Below, one piece after another: positions 42,385 to 50,865 of a stretch of DNA of 64,000 nucleotides. The notes below the pieces were generated by a model. It was given only the letters and a program-made list of their open reading frames with translations. It had not been told where the DNA came from and did not search any database. Numbering within the stretch: the first letter of the stretch is position 1; each line of letters begins with the position of its first letter. The DNA comes from Salinimicrobium sediminis (GTDB taxonomy: Bacteria > Bacteroidota > Bacteroidia > Flavobacteriales > Flavobacteriaceae). The position numbers and the translations under genes are program-made. The stretch lies in the NCBI RefSeq assembly GCF_900215295.1, contig NZ_OCMF01000001.1:930001-994000 (forward strand), given 5' to 3'.

Positions 42385-45321
42385 TTATTCCTGTTTGATG
42401 GCATCATACAGCACCTGGTGAATTTCTGTACGGGTATTGAGGCTGTACAATCTGTGGTTGTCTCTGGTGGGGTTAACCCTGTTGGAAAGGAAAATATACA
42501 GCAGGTCTGTTTCGGGATCCATCCATACCATGATCCCGGTGAACCCGGTATGACCAAAGCTTGCTGCAGAAGCATCCTGAGCAGTATTCCTGCTCTCCCC
42601 TTTGTCATTGTAGTAAGGCTTGTCAAAACCTAAAGCTCTGTGATTTTCTGAATCGGGAAAGGTGGTTTTAGTGAATTTTTCCAGGGTTTCCTGCTCCAGA
42701 TATTCTCTGCCCCCATACTCCCCGCCGTTGAGATACATTTGAAGTAGCTTCGCCAGATCATTGGCATTGGCAAACAAACCCGCATGCCCCGAAACTCCGC
42801 CCAGCATTATAGCCCCTTCATCATGCACCGTCCCATGAATAGGCTGCTGCCGGAATAAAAAATCATGTTCGGTAGGGACAATCTTGTATAGCGGCAACTG
42901 CGGATTAAATCCTACCGAAGTCGCGCCCAAAGGATCATAGAAATTCTCCTGAAGAAACTCGGGAAATTCCAGATTGGTTCGGCTTTCCACCACCCGTGGC
43001 GCGAGGATAAAGAAGAAATCTGAATAAACATATTCCTTTTTTTCCCTTAAAGGAGAATCCCGGATAGCTTTTACGATCTTGTCAGGGTAATCCTTGTGCA
43101 GATACATCCCTTCTTTGATTTTGATGGGATAATTTTCGGAAGCTGTTTCCTTAAAGGTTTTCCTTTTGTAACTACCATCTTTTTTGAAGGTGTCTTTCCA
43201 AAATGGGATCCAGGGCTGGAATCTCGCCTGGTGAGTAAGGATGTCGTAGAATGGAATATTTGCCTTGTTCGATTTTCGGAAAGATGGAAGATGATCTGCG
43301 AGGGTCCCGTCCAGGTTAAATTTTCCCTGTTCATACAGCTTCATTAAAGCAGCCATGGAAGTCGAGATCTTGGTAACCGAAGCCAGGTCGTAAATATCAT
43401 CTTTCTTCACCGTGATGGTGTCAAAATAGGAATGTGTCCCATAGGCTTTGTGAAATATCACTTTTTGATCTCTTGCCACAAGGATCTGTGCCCCCGGTGT
43501 CGCTTTCATTTCCATAGCGAGGTTCATCAGGGAATCGATACGGGTATGCAGGATTTCTGAATCCATTCCTGCTGCTTCTGGAACAGTATAACTAAACCTG
43601 ATGCCGCCTTTAACTTCCAGCCCGTCGCCGGCTTTAAATTTCTCACCCACACTTACCGGAAGTTTTCCGTTAGCTCCAATTCCGCCGAAGATCAACTGGG
43701 CTGCCACCTCCTGAGTTTCAGGACTGTCCTGGTAGGCCACCAGCAAACCTGCCGAATCTTCAATTCCGTCGATCTTGTTCAGTACATACGGGTTCTTAAA
43801 AAAGGCAAATATGGAGTTCTCTTTAGAAGCAAGATCTTTTATCAGCTGCAATACATCTTCATTTAGCCTTAAGGTGTTCCGCGGAAATTTGCTAAAGTCG
43901 TGGATCCCGGAGATCACCAGGTCATAATTCTGCAACTGGTCCTGCAGGGTTTTCACCATAATTTCCGAAGCATTTACAGGCAGGTTGAAATGTGTAATTC
44001 CCGCATATAATTCCAGGGTCTCCTGAAATGCTGTTTTTTTCATGGTCCCGAAAGAAACGGAAGCGATCCTCAGAGAATCCAGTCCCTGCACTGGAATGGT
44101 ATTGTTATCATTTTTGAGAACGGTCAAGGATGCTTCTGCCAGCCTTCGATTCAAATAAATAGCTTCAGGAGTGTTCAACTCCCGCATAATTTCTTTGGTC
44201 TCTATTGGCTTATAATTATTCAGCCCCACCCACTGCTTTACTGCAAGGATCTTTCTTACCCGGGCATCGATTTCCTTTTGAGAAATCAGTCTCTGATTAA
44301 TGGCTTTTCGAATTTCAGAAATCGCCTTTGGCACTTCGACAGTGAATTCCAGAAGATCATTTCCTGCCAGGATAGCATCTTTATCTACAACTCCGGGTTC
44401 GTTACCTTCGGTTACGCCTTTCATGTTCATGGCATCGGTAACAATAAGGCCTTCAAAGCCAAGCTCCTCTTTCAAAAGGCCTGTAATGATAGGTTTTGAT
44501 AAAGTGGAAGGCACCCCGGTAGAATCCAGAGCAGGAATATTAAGGTGTGCGACCATTACTCCTCCAATTCCTGCTTTCAGGATCTCCTTAAAAGGATAAA
44601 GTTCGAGAGAATCCAGCCTTACAACCGGGTGGTTGATCTGTGGCAGGGCGTAATGTGAATCTGTATCGGTATCACCATGGCCGGGAAAGTGTTTTGCAGT
44701 TGTGAGCAATTGCCCATCCTGCATCCCACGCATATAAGCCGTGGCTTTTCTGGCTACATTATATTTATCCTCTCCAAAAGAGCGGTAATTGATCACGGGG
44801 TTATTCGGATTATTGTTAACATCCACCACGGGTGCAAAATTGAGATGTAATCCTGTCCTCCTGATCTGCCTGGCAACTTCGGTTCCCAATTCATAAAGAA
44901 GATCTTCATCCTGAATAGCGCCCAAAGCCATTTGAAAGGGATAGCTAATGGTGTTGTCAAGCCTCATTCCCAGCCCCCACTCTGCATCAATAGCTCCCAA
45001 AAGTGGCACTTTTGATGCCTCCTGATATTCGTTCATCAATTTCACCTGACTCTCAGGATCCCCCTGAAAAAAGATAAGTCCGCCGATCTTTTGTTCATTG
45101 ATGAGCTTCAGGATCTCCTGCCTGTGCTCTTCACCGCGGTTTGAATAAGCTGCCACCATAATAAGCTGGGCAATTCTCTCATCGGGTGTAAGGGTCTTCA
45201 TTACAGAATCCACCCATTTGCTGTTTGTATATTTCAGGAATGGAGGTTCGGTATTTTGGGCCTGCATTGGCAGGTTGATCATCATTGCGAAAAGCAGTAA
45301 AAAGATGGGGGATTTTGACAT
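42385..45321 (-). CDS. nagZ: Exported NagZ-type beta-N-acetylglucosaminidase fused to a serine hydrolase
   Basis: The 978-residue protein has a signal peptide (LLLFAMMINLPMQAQ). Its GH3 domain (about 35-380) has the NagZ hallmarks KHFPGHGDTDTDSH (catalytic His-Asp dyad) and VTDAMNMKGV (nucleophile Asp). A GH3 C-terminal-like region follows (about 390-590). The last 370 residues are a beta-lactamase/transpeptidase-like serine hydrolase with SVTK (SxxK) and YSD motifs. It should release GlcNAc from wall fragments in the periplasm, while the second domain may act on stem peptides or be an esterase. NagZ of enterobacteria is cytoplasmic and single-domain; this exported fusion is the Bacteroidota form. 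It is the second gene of the leftward operon. Confidence 0.9.
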   Translation of the reverse strand: MSKSPIFLLLFAMMINLPMQAQNTEPPFLKYTNSKWVDSVMKTLTPDERIAQLIMVAAYSNRGEEHRQEILKLINEQKIGGLIFFQGDPESQVKLMNEYQEASKVPLLGAIDAEWGLGMRLDNTISYPFQMALGAIQDEDLLYELGTEVARQIRRTGLHLNFAPVVDVNNNPNNPVINYRSFGEDKYNVARKATAYMRGMQDGQLLTTAKHFPGHGDTDTDSHYALPQINHPVVRLDSLELYPFKEILKAGIGGVMVAHLNIPALDSTGVPSTLSKPIITGLLKEELGFEGLIVTDAMNMKGVTEGNEPGVVDKDAILAGNDLLEFTVEVPKAISEIRKAINQRLISQKEIDARVRKILAVKQWVGLNNYKPIETKEIMRELNTPEAIYLNRRLAEASLTVLKNDNNTIPVQGLDSLRIASVSFGTMKKTAFQETLELYAGITHFNLPVNASEIMVKTLQDQLQNYDLVISGIHDFSKFPRNTLRLNEDVLQLIKDLASKENSIFAFFKNPYVLNKIDGIEDSAGLLVAYQDSPETQEVAAQLIFGGIGANGKLPVSVGEKFKAGDGLEVKGGIRFSYTVPEAAGMDSEILHTRIDSLMNLAMEMKATPGAQILVARDQKVIFHKAYGTHSYFDTITVKKDDIYDLASVTKISTSMAALMKLYEQGKFNLDGTLADHLPSFRKSNKANIPFYDILTHQARFQPWIPFWKDTFKKDGSYKRKTFKETASENYPIKIKEGMYLHKDYPDKIVKAIRDSPLREKKEYVYSDFFFILAPRVVESRTNLEFPEFLQENFYDPLGATSVGFNPQLPLYKIVPTEHDFLFRQQPIHGTVHDEGAIMLGGVSGHAGLFANANDLAKLLQMYLNGGEYGGREYLEQETLEKFTKTTFPDSENHRALGFDKPYYNDKGESRNTAQDASAASFGHTGFTGIMVWMDPETDLLYIFLSNRVNPTRDNHRLYSLNTRTEIHQVLYDAIKQE

Positions 45322-45363
45322 TTTTGAGGGTATATTTTTTTAAAAAAAAATTGAGGCGCAGAT

Positions 45364-46536
45364 CTACACCTTGATATAAATTCGTTTTTTATCCATCCAG
45401 TAGCCCATAAGCCACATAAGGAGCATATAGGTAACGGCAAAAAGTAAGGAGGCATTATACGGCTCCAGCCAACTTAGAAAAAAATTGTCATAAATCCAGC
45501 CTTTCATGGAGCCGCCATTTATCCAGATCACGTTCATTAGCATCACAAAAATACCCGACATTACGAAGATGAATAAAGGATTCTTTCCAAAAACTTCAAA
45601 AAAGTATGTCCAGGATCTTAGCCTTACCACCTCAATGATCCAAATAAGAGCTCCTATGAGTACGAGACTCCAGCCTATAGTCAAAACCACGTATGAGCTG
45701 GTCCAAAGAGGCTTATTGATTGGGAAAAATACGTTCCAGATTTCTCCGGCTATAACGAAAGCCAGCCCGACCAGGACCAGTTTCCAAACCGTTGTAAAGT
45801 TATTTCCGGATCTCTGAATAAAAATTCCTGCCACATAACCTGCGATAACATTCACAATAGCGGGTAAAGTGCTTAAAAGACCTTCGGGATCAAAAGGAAA
45901 GCCGAAACCTCGCCAGAGATTTTCGGCCGGAAAGACTAAAAGATCAAATTTTAAGGCAGCATTCCCTTCCATAGAATAAGGGTCGGCGGCATCTCCAAAG
46001 TAGTACATAATTCCCCAGTATACCATGAGAATTACTGCACTTAATATTATAGATCCCTTCAGTTTAAGATTTTTTACAATGAGGGAGGCAAAAAAATAGC
46101 ATAAAGCAATACGCTGTAACACCCCCATAATTCTCATGTCGGTAAGATCTTTAAACACGAGTTCTCCGCCAGAGCGGTACACAAATGGGAATGCACTTAA
46201 AAAAAGGCCTATGAAAAAAATTTTAAAAGTTCTCCTGATGACCTTTTTCAAAAATACTGAATCGGGTTGTGCATCAAACTTGCGCATACTAAAGCTCATG
46301 GCGTTTCCCACCACGAAGAGGAAACTTGGAAAGACGAGATCTGTAATAGTAAATCCGTGCCACGCAGCATGTTTAAAAGGAGCGTAAATAGTACTCCAGC
46401 TCCCGGGGGTATTGACCAGCACCATTAGGGCTATGGTCAGACCTCTTAACACATCAAGAGCCAAAAATCTTTCCCCTTTTTTGACCGGGAAAACTTTATT
46501 TTCCTCCATGGTCCCTGCTGCTGTAGTAGTACTCAT
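45364..46536 (-). CDS. NagX/HGSNAT-like membrane acyltransferase
   Basis: The 390-residue protein has ten or more membrane helices and the conserved start ERFLALDVLRGLTIALMVLVNTPGSW, with a membrane His in APFKHAAWHGFTITDLVFPSFLFVVG. This is the family of NagX and human heparan-glucosaminide N-acetyltransferase, which may acetylate glucosamine across a membrane. In proteobacterial N-acetylglucosamine loci nagX is linked to import of GlcNAc or its oligomers. Here it heads the leftward operon, divergent from the ROK regulator, and should serve amino-sugar recovery. Confidence 0.85.
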   Translation of the reverse strand: MSTTTAAGTMEENKVFPVKKGERFLALDVLRGLTIALMVLVNTPGSWSTIYAPFKHAAWHGFTITDLVFPSFLFVVGNAMSFSMRKFDAQPDSVFLKKVIRRTFKIFFIGLFLSAFPFVYRSGGELVFKDLTDMRIMGVLQRIALCYFFASLIVKNLKLKGSIILSAVILMVYWGIMYYFGDAADPYSMEGNAALKFDLLVFPAENLWRGFGFPFDPEGLLSTLPAIVNVIAGYVAGIFIQRSGNNFTTVWKLVLVGLAFVIAGEIWNVFFPINKPLWTSSYVVLTIGWSLVLIGALIWIIEVVRLRSWTYFFEVFGKNPLFIFVMSGIFVMLMNVIWINGGSMKGWIYDNFFLSWLEPYNASLLFAVTYMLLMWLMGYWMDKKRIYIKV

Positions 46537-46732
46537 AAATGGTTTTTTAGCTTCTGTTCCGGTGGGTGCAGAAGTTTTCTAAATATTCAAGAATTAAACT
46601 CAGGATAAAAATATAAATTTTTATTAAAGAAAACATCTTTTATAAAAATTTCATTAAAGTTCTTGGTGGGCAACTCTTTTTACTCTATTTTTAATTTTCA
46701 ATCATTCTGCCTGTGGCAGCTCTAAAATTCTG

Positions 46733-47989
46733 ATGAATATCCAGGAACTTCTAATTAAGACCGAACAGCTTAGCGCCAGTAACGTTGAGCGAAAAAAGCA
46801 TCTCCAAAAGATAAAGATCATTCAAAACCTTTATTTCCAGGGACCAAAGACCAATACTGAAATTTGTGAGCAATTCAATATTAGCTCCCCTACTTCGATA
46901 AGACTTCTCAATCAACTCATAGATGAGGGGTGGGTAAAGAAGAATGGTCGGGGTAAATCTGCAGGTGGTCGTAAGCCCGACCTCTACAGGCTGGAAGGTA
47001 ATAGTTTTTACGTGATGGGGATCCAGCTTGAACGTTCCAGGATCAAAATGGCCATTTTTGACAATCACAATAAAAAGGTGGCGCAGTTCGAAGATCTCTT
47101 TCAGATTGAAAGCGACAACGGCCTGGTAGATCATATTTATGCCGAAGCTACCAAACTGATGAAGGATTCCGGAATTAACCTGGATAAATTGTTGGGAATT
47201 GGGGTAAGTATGCCCGGTCTTGTATCTTCGGAAGAAGGTAAAAACTTCACCTACTTTATTAAAGAGGAAGAATCAGAATCCCTCGAAGAGATCCTCAAAC
47301 GGAAATTCAATAAACCCATCTTTATTCTAAATGATGCAAAAAGTGCATGTTTAGCCGAATCAAATTTTGGACTGGCCAACAACCGGCAGAATGTGTTGGT
47401 GATCTCCATGGACTGGGGAATAGGCTTGGGTGTGATCATCGACGGAAAAGTGTATCAGGGATCTTCGGGATTTGCCGGGGAATTCGGGCATATTCCGTTA
47501 GTGGATGACGGACTGCTTTGCCACTGCGGAAAAAGAGGTTGTTTGGAAACCGTAGCATCGGGTCTGGCCTTGACCAGAATGGCACAGGAGGGAATCCTGG
47601 CCGGAGAAAGCACGAGCCTTAGCCAGTTATCTAAGAAAGAACTTGAAAACCTGCAGCCCGGGAAGATCATCGAGGCGGCAAATATGGGAGATCAATTTTC
47701 GATTAATATCCTTTCAAAAGTCGGGATCAATCTGGGAAAGGGCCTGGCTATCCTCATCCAGCTGTTTAACCCGGAACTGATCATCCTTGAGGGAAAGTTT
47801 GCCAAAGCACAGCAATTCATAACTATCCCTATTCAGCAATCAATTAATACTTACTGTATGGCTCAGCTAAGGGAAAAAACAAAGATCTCTCTTTCCAACC
47901 TGGGAGAAGATTCTGTTCTCCTGGGATCTGTGGCCACGGTAATGGAAAATATTTTCGGAAATCAGATCGCTATGATCAACAAGAGTTAA
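46733..47989 (+). CDS. ROK-family regulator (NagC/Mlc-like) with winged HTH
   Basis: The 418-residue protein has an N-terminal winged HTH (about 20-80: GPKTNTEICEQFNISSPTSIRLLNQL) and a ROK sugar-kinase fold with the zinc motif CHCGKRGCLETVASG (about 262-276) and the EFGHIPLVDDG signature. Proteins of this type are repressors released by amino-sugar phosphates such as GlcNAc-6-P; some are glucokinases. The sugar-site Asp (LNDAKSACLAE) and the phosphate-binding DWGIGLG are kept, so kinase activity is possible too. It is the first gene of the rightward operon, and the 196-base gap to the divergent nagX-like gene must hold both promoters, the natural place for its operator. Confidence 0.88.
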   Translation: MNIQELLIKTEQLSASNVERKKHLQKIKIIQNLYFQGPKTNTEICEQFNISSPTSIRLLNQLIDEGWVKKNGRGKSAGGRKPDLYRLEGNSFYVMGIQLERSRIKMAIFDNHNKKVAQFEDLFQIESDNGLVDHIYAEATKLMKDSGINLDKLLGIGVSMPGLVSSEEGKNFTYFIKEEESESLEEILKRKFNKPIFILNDAKSACLAESNFGLANNRQNVLVISMDWGIGLGVIIDGKVYQGSSGFAGEFGHIPLVDDGLLCHCGKRGCLETVASGLALTRMAQEGILAGESTSLSQLSKKELENLQPGKIIEAANMGDQFSINILSKVGINLGKGLAILIQLFNPELIILEGKFAKAQQFITIPIQQSINTYCMAQLREKTKISLSNLGEDSVLLGSVATVMENIFGNQIAMINKS

Positions 47990-48017
47990 AAATTAAAAAT
48001 TTTCTATTTAAGACATT

Positions 48018-49937
48018 ATGGCAAGATTAAATCTTCTTGAAGAAACCCGCTTTGAAAAAGTACCCGTTACAGTTTATGAGAATGCACATATTGCGTCCTT
48101 AAGGGTAGCTGCACGCATTACCAATTTAATAAAGAGAAAGCAGGACAGGGGAGAAAAGGCAGTGTTAGGACTTGCCACAGGGGCCACCCCGGTGCAGGTC
48201 TATGAAGAACTTGTTCGCAGGCACAAAGAAGAAGGATTGAGCTTTAGCAATGTCATCACCTTTAATCTGGACGAATATTATCCAATGGATCCTTCTTCCA
48301 GGCAGAGTTATGTGACCTTCATGAATGAAAATCTGTTCGACCATATTGATATAAAAAGGGAGAACATTCATATTCCTGACGGTACTTTACCCAAAGAGGA
48401 AATAGCCGCTTACTGTATCGCGTATGAAAATATGATCGAAGCTTTGGGTGGTCTTGATCTGCAAATCCTCGGAATTGGTAGAACCGGGCACATTGGTTTC
48501 AATGAACCTGGATCTGCACCAAATTCAGGAACTCGTCTTGTAACCCTCGATGACCTTACAAGAAGAGATGCATCCAGGGATTTTGGAGGAAAAGAGAATG
48601 TGCCTACCAAAGCCATTACCATGGGTATTGGTACTATCTTCAAAGCGAGAGAGATCATTCTGATGGCCTGGAACCGGAAGAAAGCTTCTATTATTAAGAA
48701 AGCAGTGGAAGGTGAGATCTCAGGAGAGGTGCCGGCAACTTACCTTCAGCTTTCAGAAAATACGGAATTTGTACTCGACGAGGATGCAGCTGCAGAACTC
48801 ACCCGCTTTAATACACCATGGCTGGTGAAGGATTGCACATGGAATGATGACCTCATCAAAAAAGCGGTGATCTGGCTGTCGAACGAAGTGAACAAACCCA
48901 TCCTCAAACTTACAGATGAGGATTATAATAACCATGGAATGGCGCAGCTGGCTACCGAAAAAGGTCCTGCTTACAATATCAACATTCACGTTTTCAATCA
49001 GCTGCAACATACCATCACCGGATGGCCAGGCGGAAAACCTAATGCTGATGATTCCCAAAGGCCCGAAAGAGCTGAACCGGCTCAAAAACGTTCGCTTATT
49101 TTCTCCCCGCATCCCGATGATGATGTGATCTCTATGGGAGGAACATTCTTAAGACTGGTGGATCAGGGGCATGATGTGCATGTTGCCTATCAAACCTCCG
49201 GAAATACCGCCGTGTGGGATACAGATGTACTTCGCTACGTGGAATTTGCAATAGATTTTAATAAAAGTATTGGAGAGGACAGCAGCAAACTGGAGCAGAT
49301 CTATGACGAAATGCGGGAATTCATCAAAACCAAACAACCCAACCAGATCGACTTGCCGGAAATTCGTGATGTAAAAGGATTTATTCGCAAAACCGAAGCT
49401 ATTGCAGGGGCCCGTTATGCCGGGCTTAGTGATAAAAAGATCCATTTTATGGCGCTGCCGTTCTATGAGACAGGAAAGACGGTGAAAAATCCACCTACAG
49501 ACAGGGATGTGGAATTAACCATGGACCTGCTGCAGGAGATCAAACCTCATCAGGTTTTCGCAGCCGGCGATTTTGCCGATCCCCACGGAACCCATCTTGT
49601 GTGCTTCAATATTGTAGTGGAAGCAATGAACAGACTACGGGAGACCGAAGATTGGGCGCAGGATACCTGGTTATGGATGTACCGCGGGGCGTGGCACGAA
49701 TTTGAGACACATGAGATCCAAATGGCCGTACCGCTTTCTCCACAGGAAGTCCAACGCAAGCGTAACGCCATCTTCCAGCACCAGTCCCAAAAGGACAGAC
49801 CGGTATTCCCAGGGGACGATGAAAGGGAGTTCTGGCAACGCGCCGAAGACCGTAACCGGGAAACTGCACGGGCGTATCACAAACTTGGGCTGGCCAATTA
49901 TGAAGCTATGGAAGCTTTTGTAAAGTGGAAATTCTAA
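48018..49937 (+). CDS. nagB: Glucosamine-6-phosphate deaminase fused to a PIG-L-type deacetylase
   Basis: Residues 1 to about 275 are NagB: GLATGATPVQVYEEL, the catalytic ITFNLDEYYPMD and the active-site GRTGHIGFNEPGS. It converts GlcN-6-P to fructose-6-P and ammonia. From about 355 to 639 is a GlcNAc-PI de-N-acetylase-like (PIG-L) domain with its zinc motif SPHPDDDVISMGG (about 361) and DFADPHGTH (about 520). The 639-residue form is standard in Bacteroidota. Because the PIG-L family removes acetyl from GlcNAc, this domain may replace NagA by acting on GlcNAc-6-P; no nagA is in the window. It starts 28 bases after the regulator, and the next gene follows by four. Confidence 0.92.
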   Translation: MARLNLLEETRFEKVPVTVYENAHIASLRVAARITNLIKRKQDRGEKAVLGLATGATPVQVYEELVRRHKEEGLSFSNVITFNLDEYYPMDPSSRQSYVTFMNENLFDHIDIKRENIHIPDGTLPKEEIAAYCIAYENMIEALGGLDLQILGIGRTGHIGFNEPGSAPNSGTRLVTLDDLTRRDASRDFGGKENVPTKAITMGIGTIFKAREIILMAWNRKKASIIKKAVEGEISGEVPATYLQLSENTEFVLDEDAAAELTRFNTPWLVKDCTWNDDLIKKAVIWLSNEVNKPILKLTDEDYNNHGMAQLATEKGPAYNINIHVFNQLQHTITGWPGGKPNADDSQRPERAEPAQKRSLIFSPHPDDDVISMGGTFLRLVDQGHDVHVAYQTSGNTAVWDTDVLRYVEFAIDFNKSIGEDSSKLEQIYDEMREFIKTKQPNQIDLPEIRDVKGFIRKTEAIAGARYAGLSDKKIHFMALPFYETGKTVKNPPTDRDVELTMDLLQEIKPHQVFAAGDFADPHGTHLVCFNIVVEAMNRLRETEDWAQDTWLWMYRGAWHEFETHEIQMAVPLSPQEVQRKRNAIFQHQSQKDRPVFPGDDEREFWQRAEDRNRETARAYHKLGLANYEAMEAFVKWKF

Positions 49938-49941
49938 ATTT

Positions 49942-50862
49942 ATGAAAAGATCTTTTGTTTGGGTTGGCGCGCTCCTGTTATCCCTACTAATAGGCTGCAG
50001 TGCCAATCCTTACTCAAAGACCAACCGGGCGCACAAAAAACAGGCCCGGGAATATGCGCGGGAATTAAAAACCTTTCCGCAGGAACATACCGATGATGCA
50101 TTGCTTAATTATGGCCCCTACCCTGTTGGAACCACAAATTTCAGCCTGCGGAAGCCTAATTATGTGATCATTCATCACACTGCACAAAATTCTGTTGACC
50201 ACACCCTCAAGACTTTTACCCTGCGCCGTACTTCCGTAAGCTCTCATTACGTGATAGGCAAGGATGGAGAGATCTATCAAATGTTGAATGACTATTACCG
50301 CGGCTGGCACGCCGGCGCCGGCAAATGGGGCAACAGCACCGACCTCAATTCCTCCTCGATAGGGATTGAACTGGACAATAACGGCTATGAACCTTTTGCC
50401 GAAGCCCAGATCGAAAGTCTTTTGGAATTACTTGAAGTACTTAAGGAAAGACATGGCATACCTACTGCCAATTTTATAGGCCATGCCGATATTGCACCGG
50501 GTAGAAAAGTGGATCCCAATCCTAATTTTCCATGGGAAACGCTTGCAGAAGAAGGTTTTGGCCATTGGTATGATGAAATTGAAGTATCCCCTAAAGTAGT
50601 GGGAGATAGCCTGATTTCTTCAAAGGAAATTCGGGAAATTGAACTTGTTGAAAATGAAATTTTAGAGGAGGGCAAAGCAGCAGATTCTCTGCACCTCACT
50701 ATAGATCCTATGCTGGCCCTGCGGGTCATTGGTTATGATGTAAGCGACCTGGAAGCAGCCATCAGGTCCTTTAAAATTCATTTTATTCAGAAAGATATCA
50801 ATTCTGAACTATCCGATGAAGATCTTAAGATCCTCTACAATCTTTACCAGAAATACCTTTAA
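49942..50862 (+). CDS. N-acetylmuramoyl-L-alanine amidase, lipoprotein (AmiD-like)
   Basis: The 306-residue protein carries a lipobox (LLSLLIGCS; Cys about 19). Its amidase_2 domain (about 70-200) has zinc ligands in VIIHHTAQN, the substrate-site stretch GWHAGAGKWG, and IGHADIAPGRKVDPNPNFPW. A linker follows, then a C-terminal peptidoglycan-binding-like helical region (about 255-305). This is AmiD architecture: a lipid-anchored amidase cutting the MurNAc-L-Ala bond, including in anhydro-muropeptides. The gene is tightly packed between nagB and the amidase-NamZ gene. Confidence 0.92.
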   Translation: MKRSFVWVGALLLSLLIGCSANPYSKTNRAHKKQAREYARELKTFPQEHTDDALLNYGPYPVGTTNFSLRKPNYVIIHHTAQNSVDHTLKTFTLRRTSVSSHYVIGKDGEIYQMLNDYYRGWHAGAGKWGNSTDLNSSSIGIELDNNGYEPFAEAQIESLLELLEVLKERHGIPTANFIGHADIAPGRKVDPNPNFPWETLAEEGFGHWYDEIEVSPKVVGDSLISSKEIREIELVENEILEEGKAADSLHLTIDPMLALRVIGYDVSDLEAAIRSFKIHFIQKDINSELSDEDLKILYNLYQKYL

Positions 50863-50865
50863 AAA

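Noticed and set aside
46136-46387. Plus-strand ORF within the acyltransferase gene
   Set aside because: Antisense to a well-supported multi-helix membrane protein; no independent support.
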